Shown here: positions 48,144-56,946 of the stretch, in pieces
Layout of the letters: each line of letters opens with the position of its first letter
Position numbering within the stretch: position 1 is the first letter of the stretch
Assembly (NCBI RefSeq): GCF_021018745.1
Contig: NZ_CP063845.1
Span: 2,170,001-2,234,000, forward strand
DNA length: 64,000 nt
Source: Gloeobacter morelensis MG652769
GTDB taxonomy: Bacteria > Cyanobacteriota > Cyanobacteriia > Gloeobacterales > Gloeobacteraceae
Direction: 5' to 3'
Position numbers and translations under genes: made by a program
The notes under the pieces: model-generated
The model's database searches: none
What the model was told of the DNA's origin: nothing
What the model saw: the letters and a program-made list of their open reading frames with translations, nothing else

Positions 48144-49394
48144 ATGGCGTCCGACGCGACCACGGCCCGTGCTCCACACCGCACTACCGTGGAAGTCCAG
48201 GCAAAAGCGGAACTGCTCTATTCGCTGTGGACACAGTTTGAATGTTCGCCGTTATTTTTCCACCACGTCAAAAGCGTCGAACTCGATCCCACCAACTGCC
48301 ACATCCAGCGCTGGAGCGGCGATATCGGCGGTACTGCGCAGGAGTGGACGGTCTATATTACCGAACTGGAACCCAACCGCCGCATCGCCTGGCGCTCGGT
48401 GCAGAGCGACTTTGAAAACAGCGGCTCGGTGACCTTCGAGCCCGCCCCTGCCGGGAAGACCACCCGACTCACCGTCGAAATGTTCTTCGAACTGCCCACA
48501 GCCCTCGAAGCCGACGGCCCCGAGGTGTTCGAAGAAACCTTCGCAACTAACCTCGAAGCGGATCTCAGCCGTCTGGGGCCGATGGTGGAGACCCTCGAAG
48601 CCCGCCTCGACAGCCATCGGTTGGCAGGCGAGCCGCTCGATGCAGCCCTGACGCGCTTGCTCCAGGGTGAAGCCGGGTGGCCGGAACGTTTGGCAAAAGG
48701 CAATGACCCCGCTGCTGTGTTGGAGGCGAGCGGCGTCTTTGTGAAGGCCGGTGCCCGCCACATCGGCGCCTGCGCCCTGCTCGCCCTGCTCCAAAGCGGC
48801 AACCCGTTGCTGCTCATCGATGTGCGCTTCAGCAGCGACTACGAACAGGGGCACATCGAAGGGGCGGCCAACGCTTCGCTGGATAGGCTTGAATTGTTTG
48901 TCTACGAACAGTTCGAGCAGTTGGAAAGCACGCTCGACCTGCCAATCGTGCTTTATAGCGACCTCGACGGCATCGCGGCGCGCGGAACGCTCGTCCTCCA
49001 GGAAGCGGGCTACTCCCCGGTCCTGGAGTACACGGGCGGTTTTACCGAATGGGAGGCGATGGGCCTGCCCGTCTGCCGCTACGACGAGGAAGAAGCGGAG
49101 GAGCCGCAGCAGATGGGTACCTCCGAGCCGCCAGCCCCGGCCGAGTTCCCCGCGGCCGTCAGCTTAGAGCCGACGGCGGCCTTCGAGCTTCTAGCCGCGT
49201 CCGCGACGCTCCTGGCCGAGCCGGAGCAGACCGCATTCAACCCGTGGACGCCCTTCGCAGAAGAGCACCTGCTAGCCGGTGGCGAAGAGCACCTGGTCGC
49301 CCAAACCGACGAAATGCCCGCATTTACGGACCTCTCGGCGGTCGAGGTACAGACGTCGATGGACGACGAGGACGACGAGGACGCTCCATTTTGA
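48144..49394 (+). CDS. SRPBCC domain fused to a cysteine-less rhodanese domain (copy 2)
   Basis: 416 residues, paralogous to the previous gene. SRPBCC part: ELLYSLWTQFECSPLFFHHV, then GTAQEWTVYITELEPNRRIA and WRSVQSDFENSGSVTFEP. Rhodanese part: PLLLIDVRFSSDYEQGHIEG and PVLEYTGGFTEWEAMGLPV, where the active-site loop reads PIVLYSDLDGIAARG, again Ser in place of Cys. An acidic, Ala/Glu-rich tail of about 100 residues follows and ends DDEDDEDAPF. AGGGAG precedes the ATG. Its stop is 3 bp from the convergent Nudix gene. Confidence 0.85.
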   Translation: MASDATTARAPHRTTVEVQAKAELLYSLWTQFECSPLFFHHVKSVELDPTNCHIQRWSGDIGGTAQEWTVYITELEPNRRIAWRSVQSDFENSGSVTFEPAPAGKTTRLTVEMFFELPTALEADGPEVFEETFATNLEADLSRLGPMVETLEARLDSHRLAGEPLDAALTRLLQGEAGWPERLAKGNDPAAVLEASGVFVKAGARHIGACALLALLQSGNPLLLIDVRFSSDYEQGHIEGAANASLDRLELFVYEQFEQLESTLDLPIVLYSDLDGIAARGTLVLQEAGYSPVLEYTGGFTEWEAMGLPVCRYDEEEAEEPQQMGTSEPPAPAEFPAAVSLEPTAAFELLAASATLLAEPEQTAFNPWTPFAEEHLLAGGEEHLVAQTDEMPAFTDLSAVEVQTSMDDEDDEDAPF

Positions 49395-49397
49395 AGC

Positions 49398-49892
49398 TCA
49401 GTCGAGGCCCGCGCCCATCAAGCACTTGATTACGTAGGGGTGCAGTCCGTCCGGGATGCGCTGCACCCAGAGATAGTCTTCGTGGAAGCGATCGAGCACG
49501 GGTGCTCCGACCGGGGCGACCGGATACAAAAAAAAGCAGCTGTTGATGCTGTGGATCGGGATGCCCGAGGGACCGTCCGGAAAGATCGTCTCGGCAGTAT
49601 GGATGATCGGCCCCACGTGGCATTCGATGCCGACCTCTTCGAAGGCTTTGCGCCGGGCGGCATCTTTCATCATTTCGTTCTTGAGCACCCGGCCGCCGGG
49701 TACCCACCACTGTCCCATCGCCGGGGGCACCTTGCGCTTGACGAGCAGGACCGCACCCTGGGCGACGATGGCCACATCCACACAGGCGATGGGCAGGTTG
49801 GCGAGAATCTGGTCGTACAGCGGTTGGGGAATCAACGTGGCGGGCAATGCGGGTACCGCGGCAGCGGCGGCTTTGGGTGGCATTCTCTTCAT
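49398..49892 (-). CDS. Nudix hydrolase, GDP-mannose hydrolase-like
   Basis: 164 residues. The region KVPPAMGQWWVPGGRVLKNE and RRKAFEEVGIEC is a Nudix box in which the RE pair reads RK, a loss of one conserved Glu, as in some GDP-mannose mannosyl hydrolase-like members. DYLWVQRIPDGLHPYVIKCL at the end also fits that group. ATG at 49892 (MKRMPPKAA) or three codons later. Activity and substrate are uncertain because of the altered box. Confidence 0.72.
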   Translation of the reverse strand: MKRMPPKAAAAAVPALPATLIPQPLYDQILANLPIACVDVAIVAQGAVLLVKRKVPPAMGQWWVPGGRVLKNEMMKDAARRKAFEEVGIECHVGPIIHTAETIFPDGPSGIPIHSINSCFFLYPVAPVGAPVLDRFHEDYLWVQRIPDGLHPYVIKCLMGAGLD

Positions 49893-50069
49893 TCGGACCT
49901 GTTGTCGGGTGGCAAAGCAGAATCGACGATTGACGCGCTCGCCATTGTAACGGAGCCCTATCCCCGGGTAAAGATGACTTTTTGGTATACTGTGCCCGTC
50001 CTGCCCGCGCGGTCGGCCCGCAACGCGGCAAGCAAACCCCACCACCCGCACCGGATTTTCGAAAGCTTC

Positions 50070-50621
50070 ATGAGCAGCGAAAGCCTCGATTCCTGGCAAA
50101 AACTCGACAGCGAGACCCTCGCCACCAACCCCTACTGGAGCTACCGGCGCGACCGTTTTCGGACCGTCGGCGGCAATATAGGTATGTATTATTATGTCCA
50201 AACCCCCGGCTCGGTGCTGGTGGTGCCGCTGATGGACGAAAAGACCGTGCTGATGGTGCGCCAGTACCGCTACCTGCGCGATTGTGAGAGCCTCGAGCTG
50301 CCGGGCGGTGGGCGCAAAATTGGTCAAAGCACCCTCGCAGGTGCCCAGAACGAGTTGCGCGAGGAAACCGGCTTCCGGGCGGCACTCTGGCAGGAGGTGG
50401 GCGGCTTTAACCCGTGCAAGGGCCTCACCGACGAGTGGTGCACGGTGTTTGTCTGCCGCCAATTGCAAAGCGATCCCCTGCAGGGCGAAGACCCCTTCGA
50501 AGTGACCGCCGCGGTGCCGGTCGCCATCGCCGATATCCCCTCCAGAGTGGCCGACGGCGAGATCTGGTGCGGTATGACCCTTGCCGCCTGGTTTCTCGCG
50601 GCCCGGACGCTGACGAACTGA
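50070..50621 (+). CDS. Nudix hydrolase, ADP-ribose pyrophosphatase-like
   Basis: 183 residues. The N-terminal half resembles NudF-type enzymes (YYYVQTPGSVLVVPLMDEKT, then MVRQYRYLRDCESLELPGGG). The Nudix box is altered: after the Gly the first Glu is Gln and the Arg is Asn (RKIGQSTLAGAQNELREETG), but the EExG core remains. C-terminal VPVAIADIPSRVADGEIWCG is typical of the group. ATG at 50070; the open extension upstream overlaps the divergent Nudix gene. It is convergent with sat. Confidence 0.75.
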   Translation: MSSESLDSWQKLDSETLATNPYWSYRRDRFRTVGGNIGMYYYVQTPGSVLVVPLMDEKTVLMVRQYRYLRDCESLELPGGGRKIGQSTLAGAQNELREETGFRAALWQEVGGFNPCKGLTDEWCTVFVCRQLQSDPLQGEDPFEVTAAVPVAIADIPSRVADGEIWCGMTLAAWFLAARTLTN

Positions 50622-50628
50622 CCAACGG

Positions 50629-51807
50629 TTATTGGGCTTGCTTCTGCATCGCTTCGATGAGGATCTGGGCCACCTCGGGGCGGGTGAATTCCGGCGGCGG
50701 CTCGAGACCTTCGCGCAGCATTGCCCGCACCTTGGTGCCGGAGAGATGAATTCGGTCCTCGGGGCCGGAGGGACTGGTCTTGGTGGTGGCCATGCCGGCG
50801 ATGCGCTTGCAGTAGAAGGCATGCTCGAACATCAGCGGCGTGATCCCCAGATCCTGCGGCTCGAACTCGTAGAAGATGTACTGGGCGTCGTAGGTACCGT
50901 AGTAGTCGCCCACCCCGGCGTGGTCGCGCCCGACGATGAAGTGGGTGCAGCCGTAGTTCTTGCGCACCAGGGCGTGGAAAATCGCCTCGCGCGGACCGGC
51001 GTAGCGCATCGCCGCCGGGTTGATGGCAAGAATGACCCGGTCGAGCGGATAGTACTTCTCGATCAGGACTTCGTAGCAGTGCATGCGCACATCGGCGGGG
51101 ATATCGTCGCTCTTGGTGGCACCGACCAGCGGGTGCAGGAACAAGCCGTCGACGATCTCCAGGGCGCACTTCTGGATGTACTCGTGGGCGCGGTGAATCG
51201 GGTTGCGGGTCTGAAAACCGACCACCGAACGCCAGCCCTTGTCGATAAACGCCCGGCGCGAATCGGCCGGGTCGAGTTGGCGGGAGGCGAACAGCGGGTG
51301 GGGACGGCGCTCCAGGAGCATAATCGGACCGGCCAGGTAGACATCGCCCTGGCCGTAGACCACCTTGACGCCCGGGTGCTTCTCGTCGGTAGTGCGGTAG
51401 ACCATTTCGGCCTCGCGCTGCTTGTCGTAGGTGTACTTCTCAGCCAGGTCGAGAATGCCTACCAGAGTACCGGTGCTGTCCTCCAGACCAAGGGTCTCGC
51501 CAATTTCGAGCGTCTGGGCCACCTCGGCGCTCACCGGCAACGTAATCGGGATCGACCAGACCACGCCGTCGGTCAGGCGCATCTTCTCGACCACCGAATG
51601 GTAGTCCTCGCTGCCCATGAAGCCGGTCAGCGGCGAGAAACCGCCGATGGCGATCAACTCCAAATCCGAGACGGCCCGCTCGTCGATCCGGACGCGCTTG
51701 AGGCCTCCGGCACCGTCCTGATACTTTTGCCGTTGCTCAGCGGTGGCCACCTGGTTGATGAGCGTTCCGCCATGCGGAGCGATGGTCTGTCTTGGGGCGC
51801 TGCTCAT
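50629..51807 (-). CDS. sat: Sulfate adenylyltransferase
   Basis: Dissimilatory-type/Sat-family ATP sulfurylase making adenosine 5'-phosphosulfate from ATP and sulfate, the first step of sulfate assimilation. 392 residues. Motifs: [30 protein letters not shown] (QTRN and HxxH-type ATP site), [17 protein letters not shown] and the C-terminal [16 protein letters not shown]. No APS-kinase domain is attached and none lies nearby. The start is ATG at 51807. Confidence 0.95.
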   Translation of the reverse strand: MSSAPRQTIAPHGGTLINQVATAEQRQKYQDGAGGLKRVRIDERAVSDLELIAIGGFSPLTGFMGSEDYHSVVEKMRLTDGVVWSIPITLPVSAEVAQTLEIGETLGLEDSTGTLVGILDLAEKYTYDKQREAEMVYRTTDEKHPGVKVVYGQGDVYLAGPIMLLERRPHPLFASRQLDPADSRRAFIDKGWRSVVGFQTRNPIHRAHEYIQKCALEIVDGLFLHPLVGATKSDDIPADVRMHCYEVLIEKYYPLDRVILAINPAAMRYAGPREAIFHALVRKNYGCTHFIVGRDHAGVGDYYGTYDAQYIFYEFEPQDLGITPLMFEHAFYCKRIAGMATTKTSPSGPEDRIHLSGTKVRAMLREGLEPPPEFTRPEVAQILIEAMQKQAQ

Positions 51808-51967
51808 AACTTGTTGTAAAGAAATTCTGCAGTCAGATTACCACTGGTGCGGCTAAACTGCGTTGCTATCGCTACAAATGCGTGAAGTTTTGTGTGCATT
51901 TGGGCTGCTGTTGCGTAGGATCTTGGCAATTTGGTACAAAAGCACCAACAACAAGGGAGCCGAGGCA

Positions 51968-52078
51968 ATGACGGGCGAGATCTTTTTTGTGGCTGGGTTG
52001 GTTTTCGTACTGACGCTGGTGGGTATGGCCCTCGGTTTTGGCATCCTCAAGCTGCGTGGTGAGGGCAAAGAAGCCTGA
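51968..52078 (+). CDS. petM: Cytochrome b6f complex subunit PetM
   Basis: A 36-residue single-helix subunit of the cytochrome b6f complex: [19 protein letters not shown], then [11 protein letters not shown]. The MxGEI start and LxLLKL-like end match PetM of cyanobacteria, with a slightly longer polar tail. It is divergent from sat and precedes the 2H phosphoesterase gene by one base. It was identified by eye, and another short photosynthetic peptide is a remote alternative. Confidence 0.82.
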   Translation: MTGEIFFVAGLVFVLTLVGMALGFGILKLRGEGKEA

Positions 52079-52079
52079 A

Positions 52080-52664
52080 ATGGCGAAGGCGGGCGCTTCT
52101 GGAGTCCGGGGGGGTGCCGGGGACCACGATCGCTATTTCGTGGCGGTGCTGCCTCCAGGGGTCATTGCCCAGGAAGTCGAGCGCATCCAGCAGATTTTTG
52201 CCGACCATTTTGCCAGTGGCGGCGCGCTGAGATCGCCACCGCATATTACGTTGCAGCCGCCTTTCGAGTGGCCCGCTGCGGAGCGGGAGTGGCTTGAGGA
52301 TTGTCTGCTGAATTTTGCAGACAATCAGCCCCGTTTTGCTGTGGCATTGTCGGGATTTGCGGCTTTCCCGCCGCGGGTCATCTATATCGATGTGGTAGCC
52401 AATGCAGCCCTCGAAGCTTTGCAGATCTCCCTTGCGGAGCGATTCGAGCGGGTGCTGGGCGTCGTCGAAAGGTCGCGCTCCCGGGGTTATGTTCCCCACA
52501 TGACCGTCGCTTTTCGGGATTTGACGCGGGAGAATTTTGCGCGCGCCTGGCCTCAATTTAAAGACCGGCCGTTGTCCATCGAATTTGCGGTGCACCATCT
52601 GACCCTGCTGATGCATGGGGGTGCACGCTGGCAGGTCTGCAAAGAATTTGCGCTGCAGCCGTAG
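52080..52664 (+). CDS. 2H phosphoesterase (2'-5' RNA ligase-like)
   Basis: 194 residues. Two H-x-T motifs of the 2H superfamily are present: SPPHITLQPPFEWP near residue 57 and YVPHMTVAFRDL near residue 143. Members hydrolyse or ligate 2'-5' or cyclic phosphates of RNA or nucleotides. ATG at 52080 lies one base after the petM stop, so the two are probably co-transcribed. The true substrate is unknown. Confidence 0.82.
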   Translation: MAKAGASGVRGGAGDHDRYFVAVLPPGVIAQEVERIQQIFADHFASGGALRSPPHITLQPPFEWPAAEREWLEDCLLNFADNQPRFAVALSGFAAFPPRVIYIDVVANAALEALQISLAERFERVLGVVERSRSRGYVPHMTVAFRDLTRENFARAWPQFKDRPLSIEFAVHHLTLLMHGGARWQVCKEFALQP

Positions 52665-52760
52665 GCGCCCGCGGGCGTTTTGCTGAATCTGCCCGCAGAG
52701 CGGATTATTTGTATCGTTGGGTCGATGCATTGTCGAGACTGCTACGACTAGAACAAAGAA

Positions 52761-52777
52761 GTTCCCCGCTGGGGAAC
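52761..52777. repeat. Short perfect inverted repeat upstream of the DUF2905 gene
   Basis: GTTCCCC-GCT-GGGGAAC, 26 bp before the ATG at 52803. It could be a repressor site or an RNA hairpin before the gene. No family assignment. Confidence 0.45.
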
Positions 52778-52802
52778 GTGTCGTCGATGGCGAGACTTGT
52801 GC

Positions 52803-53036
52803 ATGGCTGAAGGGTTGGGATTGCTGCTATTTTTGGCTGGGGTTGTGGGTACCGCCTTTGTCGGCTTGCTTTGGCCCGCTGCTCGGCAGCATGTGCCCGA
52901 GCCGCTCGGGCGGTTGCCGGGGGACGTCGTCTACAGCGGCGGCGGAGTGACGCTTTACTTTCCCTTGATGACGAGCATTTTATTTGCCGTTCTCGGTAGT
53001 GCCGTGGTGTGGCTCGCTTTGCGGCTGATGCGCTAA
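52803..53036 (+). CDS. DUF2905-like small membrane protein
   Basis: 77 residues with two membrane helices: MAEGLGLLLFLAGVVGTAFV at the start and YFPLMTSILFAVLGSAVVWL at the end. Between them LGRLPGDVVYSGGGVTLYFP matches the family signature (GrLPGDi..., then fYFPltT). Function unknown. ATG at 52803; a TTG two codons upstream is also possible. A short inverted repeat lies just upstream. Confidence 0.85.
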   Translation: MAEGLGLLLFLAGVVGTAFVGLLWPAARQHVPEPLGRLPGDVVYSGGGVTLYFPLMTSILFAVLGSAVVWLALRLMR

Positions 53037-53111
53037 CGTGCCTTCGATGGCGGCGGTGATTGGCCTGGCGGTGGGCTAACTTGGAGTTTGGTACACGCAA
53101 GGAAGGCAAAG

Positions 53112-54059
53112 ATGCCATTTGAACTGTCGGCTTCGCAACCGGTTGCGCAGGAAATTCGGCGCATTGTCCGCGAGCAGATTGCCGAAGCGCTCGAACTGTT
53201 GGGCGCCCGGTACGATGAGCAACCCGAAGCAGCCGTGCACTCCGCCCGCAAGCTGTTCAAGCGGTTGCGCGCACTGCTGCGCCTGGTGCGCGCCGAGTTG
53301 GGAGCGAGCAGGTACAAAGGCGAAGACCGGGTCGTTCAGCAGGCCGGACAGGCGCTCTCCGAGGCGCGCGACGCCCACGTGCTTACCCAGACGCTGGCCA
53401 AGGTGCGCAAGGACCAGGTAGGGCCATTGCCCGACGGTTTGTTTGACGCCCTCGCGGACGCCATCGACCGCAATGCCGCGAGCACCCAACTTGAGCGCGC
53501 GGCCGTTACTGACGTTGTCGTGGCTCTGGTCGGCCTACAAGAGCGGCTTGCAGACTGGCCGCTGGAGCGCGAGGGATTCAAGCTGCTCGAGGACGGTCTG
53601 CTGTGGGTCTACCGCGAAGGTCGCCGGGCGATGAGGGCTGCCTTTGCCGATCCCGACCCGGAGCACTTTCACACCTGGCGCAAACGCGTCAAAGATCTCT
53701 GGCACCAGTTCGAGGTGCTCACCCCGATCTGGCCGGAATTGCTGGTGCCCTGCGCCACCCAGGCCCATCAACTGGCCGACTACCTGGGGGACGACCACGA
53801 CCTGGCGGTCCTCTATGAGACCGTCGCAAAGCAAATCCCCGTCGATTATGCCGCCGAGGGAGCCTGGCTGCTGAGTGACATCGATCGGCGGCGCACCGAG
53901 TTGCAGCGATTGGCAGAGCCCCTGGGGATCAAGCTCTACGCCGAGACGCCCGGCACCTTTGTGCGGCGTTTGGGCACCTACTGGCGAGCCTGGCAACGCA
54001 GCGAGCAGGGCCTCGCACCACCGCAAAGGACCGAGCCTGCGCTGCAAAAGTTGGCCTGA
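53112..54059 (+). CDS. CHAD-domain protein
   Basis: 315 residues. A conserved histidine alpha-helical domain (CHAD), which binds inorganic polyphosphate. Conserved segments: PEAAVHSARKLFKRLRALLR (His and basic face), LSEARDAHVL, FHTWRKRVKDLWHQFEVLTP and LADYLGDDHDLAVLYE. Histidines and Arg/Lys line the predicted pore as expected. No CYTH/triphosphate tunnel domain is attached. ATG at 53112. It converges with pyrF-pyrE. Confidence 0.9.
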   Translation: MPFELSASQPVAQEIRRIVREQIAEALELLGARYDEQPEAAVHSARKLFKRLRALLRLVRAELGASRYKGEDRVVQQAGQALSEARDAHVLTQTLAKVRKDQVGPLPDGLFDALADAIDRNAASTQLERAAVTDVVVALVGLQERLADWPLEREGFKLLEDGLLWVYREGRRAMRAAFADPDPEHFHTWRKRVKDLWHQFEVLTPIWPELLVPCATQAHQLADYLGDDHDLAVLYETVAKQIPVDYAAEGAWLLSDIDRRRTELQRLAEPLGIKLYAETPGTFVRRLGTYWRAWQRSEQGLAPPQRTEPALQKLA

Positions 54060-54065
54060 GGCGGC

Positions 54066-55520
54066 TCAACTTGCGCTCGCAAGCGTGGCTTCGCCCAGGG
54101 CGGCGTACTGGCTGTCGTCGATACGTCCAGCCTGATGCAGAGTGCGGGCGATACGTTCAAAGGGCAGTACGGCGTAGGCATTGTACCCTTGCGATTGCAA
54201 AAAGGCGCTCGCCTGAGGACCGTGCTCGATGAGCACGACGATATCGCGGACCACCAATCCGGCGGACTGGAGCTTGCGCGCCCCTTCTACGGCGCTGTTG
54301 CCGGTGATCAAGATATCGTCGACCACCACGGCCGTTTCGCCCGGATAGAAGGTGCCCTCGATCGCCCGCCGGGTGCCGTGGGCTTTGACTTCCTTACGCG
54401 GGAAGATGAGCGGCCGGTTGAGGTGAAGCGCCAGTCCGGTGGCGGTGGGCAGCGAGCCGTAGGGAATTCCCGCGATGCGATCGAAGTGCAGGGTGCTCAA
54501 GATCTCCGCGTAGGCGAGCAGTACCTGCTGAAAGAGCTGCGGGTTGGAGATAATCCGCCTGAGATCGATATAGTACGGAAACACCGCACCGCTGGCCTGG
54601 ACGTACTCGCCAAAGAGAATGCAGCCGGTGTCGAACAGCTGCAAGGCCAGATCCAGGAGCCGATCGGTTTCGATGAGGCAGACATCCGGTTGCCAGAGGG
54701 TACAGCTGCTGGGCGCATCCCCGGGGACAGTCCGGGTCGCTTCAATTTCGCAGCGCAGCGCTGCGACGCTGAGGCCCGGATTTTCTGCCCCCAGACACTC
54801 CTGGGGCACCGGCACCAGCAAACCGCCCCCCGCCGCATCGAGGCCGGCGGCGAGCATCGACGCGAGCGATCCCGGCGGTGCAGCCCAGAGGCTGCGCACC
54901 ATGATGAGCCGCTCGGGTGCGGCGGCGCGCACGCGCGCCAGGATCTCCGGCCGGACCGTACCCACCTCCAGGCCCAGTTGTTCGGGCAGACCCCAACCCC
55001 TCGCCTCGCGGACCACCTGTTGATACAGCGGCGGTTGCTGGCCCGGGTGCGCTTGCATCGCCTGGGCCGCCGGATTGGCGGTGTGGCAGAGGACGAATAC
55101 CCCTTTGCGCGGGTAGAGCAAAAACGGTGCCACCGCATCCTGACCGGCAAAGGGATTGATGGTGAGCGCATCGACCTGCCAGTCCTCAAAGAACGTGCGC
55201 GCGAGCTGCGTACCGGTGTTGAGGTCACTGTGTTTGGCATCCAAAATGACCGGCAGGTGCGGCGGAATCCAGCCGAGCACCTCCAGCAACAGGTCGATCC
55301 CGGCCGGACCGAGGGCCTGATAGAAGCCGAGGGTCGGTTTGAAGGCGCAGACAGAAGCGGCGGTCTGCTCGACGAGGGCGCGCATCCAGTCGCGCAAGGC
55401 AGCCATCGACGCGGTGCGGCCGTAGCGCTCGGGCAGCATCTCGGGGTTGGGATCGAGGCCGACGAATAGCAGACTGCCTTGCTGCGCGATGGCCTTGTCC
55501 AGTTTGTCGAAAAAATTCAT
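54066..55520 (-). CDS. pyrFE: Bifunctional orotidine 5'-phosphate decarboxylase / orotate phosphoribosyltransferase
   Basis: 484 residues joining the last two steps of UMP synthesis. Residues about 1-275 are a PyrF of the long (type 2) form: SLLFVGLDPNPEMLPERYG, VILDAKHSDLNTGTQLARTF (catalytic DxKxxD) and MVRSLWAAPPGS. Residues about 285-484 are PyrE: FPYYIDLRRIISNPQLFQQV, RKEVKAHGTRRAIEGTF and the PRPP motif TAVVVDDILITGNSAVEGAR. The F-E order is typical of cyanobacteria and differs from the E-F order of eukaryotic UMP synthase. Confidence 0.95.
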   Translation of the reverse strand: MNFFDKLDKAIAQQGSLLFVGLDPNPEMLPERYGRTASMAALRDWMRALVEQTAASVCAFKPTLGFYQALGPAGIDLLLEVLGWIPPHLPVILDAKHSDLNTGTQLARTFFEDWQVDALTINPFAGQDAVAPFLLYPRKGVFVLCHTANPAAQAMQAHPGQQPPLYQQVVREARGWGLPEQLGLEVGTVRPEILARVRAAAPERLIMVRSLWAAPPGSLASMLAAGLDAAGGGLLVPVPQECLGAENPGLSVAALRCEIEATRTVPGDAPSSCTLWQPDVCLIETDRLLDLALQLFDTGCILFGEYVQASGAVFPYYIDLRRIISNPQLFQQVLLAYAEILSTLHFDRIAGIPYGSLPTATGLALHLNRPLIFPRKEVKAHGTRRAIEGTFYPGETAVVVDDILITGNSAVEGARKLQSAGLVVRDIVVLIEHGPQASAFLQSQGYNAYAVLPFERIARTLHQAGRIDDSQYAALGEATLASAS

Positions 55521-55576
55521 GGCTCCGTGCCGCTGCCCTTTGGGCCATGATAGGCGCAGTTATCGGCTCTATCGGT

Positions 55577-56368
55577 ATGCCCCAGGACGAAACCCCCGGT
55601 TTTTCGCTGCACCGGTTGCAGCCGCTGGAGCGTTTCAGCGACCGGGCGGACGACTATGCCCGCTACCGGCCGAGCTACCCCGCCGCTGCCCTCGACGCCA
55701 TTTTCGCAGGACTCACAACCCCGATAGCCGCCGCAGACATCGGGGCGGGCACCGGGATCAGCTCCCGGCTGCTCGCTGAGCGCGGGGCCATAGTCACGGC
55801 CATCGAGCCCAACCAGGCGATGCGCGCAGCCGCCATCCCCCATGCAGGCGTGGTCTTCCGCGCAGGCAGCGCCGAGCGGACGGGTCTTGCTGACGCATGC
55901 CAGCATTTGCTCACCTGTTTTCAATCATTCCACTGGTTCGAGCCGGTGCCCTGCCTGGCAGAATTTGCCCGGATCCTCAGAGCGGGGGGCCGACTGGCTC
56001 TGGTCTGGAACGACCGCGACGAGCGCGACGGGTTCACCGCCGATTACAGTGCACTGATCCGCCGGGTCTCCAGCCACCACCCCGCCACCCGCCGCACCGA
56101 TCGAAAGCAATCCGAGGCAATCCTGACATTGCTCGACGGGTCGGGCCACTTCGCCAACACCCGCACCCACGCCTTCGCAAGCCGCCAGCCCCTCGACCTC
56201 GAAGCGCTGATTGGCCGCGTGCGCAGTAGCTCCTACATTCCCCTCGACGAACCGGTACAGACTTCGCTGAGCGCGGATCTCAAAGCGCTGCACGCCCGCT
56301 GGGCGGACGCCAGCGGCCTGGTGTACCTGGTGTACCGAACCCAGGTTTTTCTGTGCGAGCGACGATGA
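55577..56368 (+). CDS. SAM-dependent methyltransferase (class I)
   Basis: 263 residues. Methyltransf_11-type core: ERFSDRADDYARYRPSYPAA, motif I AADIGAGTGISSRLLAERGA, IEPNQAMRAAA, CFQSFHWFEPVPCLAEFARI and LRAGGRLALVWNDRDERDGF. The pattern (YARYRPSYP, W-N-x-RD) is typical of trans-aconitate-like or ubiquinone-type methyltransferases of unknown substrate. ATG at 55577 gives a family-like start; ATG at 55547 is possible. It is divergent from pyrF-pyrE, with overlapping control regions. Confidence 0.87.
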   Translation: MPQDETPGFSLHRLQPLERFSDRADDYARYRPSYPAAALDAIFAGLTTPIAAADIGAGTGISSRLLAERGAIVTAIEPNQAMRAAAIPHAGVVFRAGSAERTGLADACQHLLTCFQSFHWFEPVPCLAEFARILRAGGRLALVWNDRDERDGFTADYSALIRRVSSHHPATRRTDRKQSEAILTLLDGSGHFANTRTHAFASRQPLDLEALIGRVRSSSYIPLDEPVQTSLSADLKALHARWADASGLVYLVYRTQVFLCERR

Positions 56369-56390
56369 AAAAGCCTGGCCGATGGTCGCC

Positions 56391-56867
56391 CTAGGGCGCA
56401 CTCTGCAGACTGCCCAGCACGACGTCCTTCAGCACCGGATACATGATGTACTCGAAAGGCAGATTGACCCCGCCCACGGTGTTGCGCACGATGCGCCCAT
56501 CGTCGACCGCCAGCAGGTGAATTTCCCGAAGCGGCACTATCTGACCGGTAGCCTTCACGCCGTAGTAGTCCTTCTCAAATAGAGCGGTCGCGGTGAACTG
56601 GATAGCCACCAGGTTGCCCTCGGCCACGACCGCGTGGATCTCAAAGCGCTGCACCGGCCAGGCATCGGCAAACTGAGCAAAGATAGCCTTGTAAGCTTCG
56701 CGGCCCCGAATGGGTTCTGCCGGGCTGAGGCCGGTCTCAACAACGATGTCCTCGGCAAGCAGTGCATCAAAGATGGTCAAATCGGCTTTGGCGATCCCTT
56801 CGGCGATGAAGGTGTAGGCAAGGTCGCGGGCGGTCTTCTCGTTCAAAGCGGTCTCCCTGACTTCCAC
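56391..56867 (-). CDS. SnoaL-like / ketosteroid isomerase-fold protein
   Basis: 158 residues of the NTF2-like fold: FIAEGIAKADLTIFDALLAE, ETGLSPAEPIRGREAYKAIF, then GNLVAIQFTATALFEKDYYG and GQIVPLREIHLLAVDDGRIV. This SnoaL-type family includes small cyclases, isomerases and binding proteins; catalytic residues cannot be assigned. It is divergent from the LysR gene with 79 bp between starts, so the regulator probably controls it. Confidence 0.8.
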   Translation of the reverse strand: MEVRETALNEKTARDLAYTFIAEGIAKADLTIFDALLAEDIVVETGLSPAEPIRGREAYKAIFAQFADAWPVQRFEIHAVVAEGNLVAIQFTATALFEKDYYGVKATGQIVPLREIHLLAVDDGRIVRNTVGGVNLPFEYIMYPVLKDVVLGSLQSAP

Positions 56868-56946
56868 AAGAAAAATCTACAGCGCGCGGCTGATATTCTG
56901 AAATAGTAATCTAAGAATTTTGTCTATAACCTGAAAGCATATCAAC

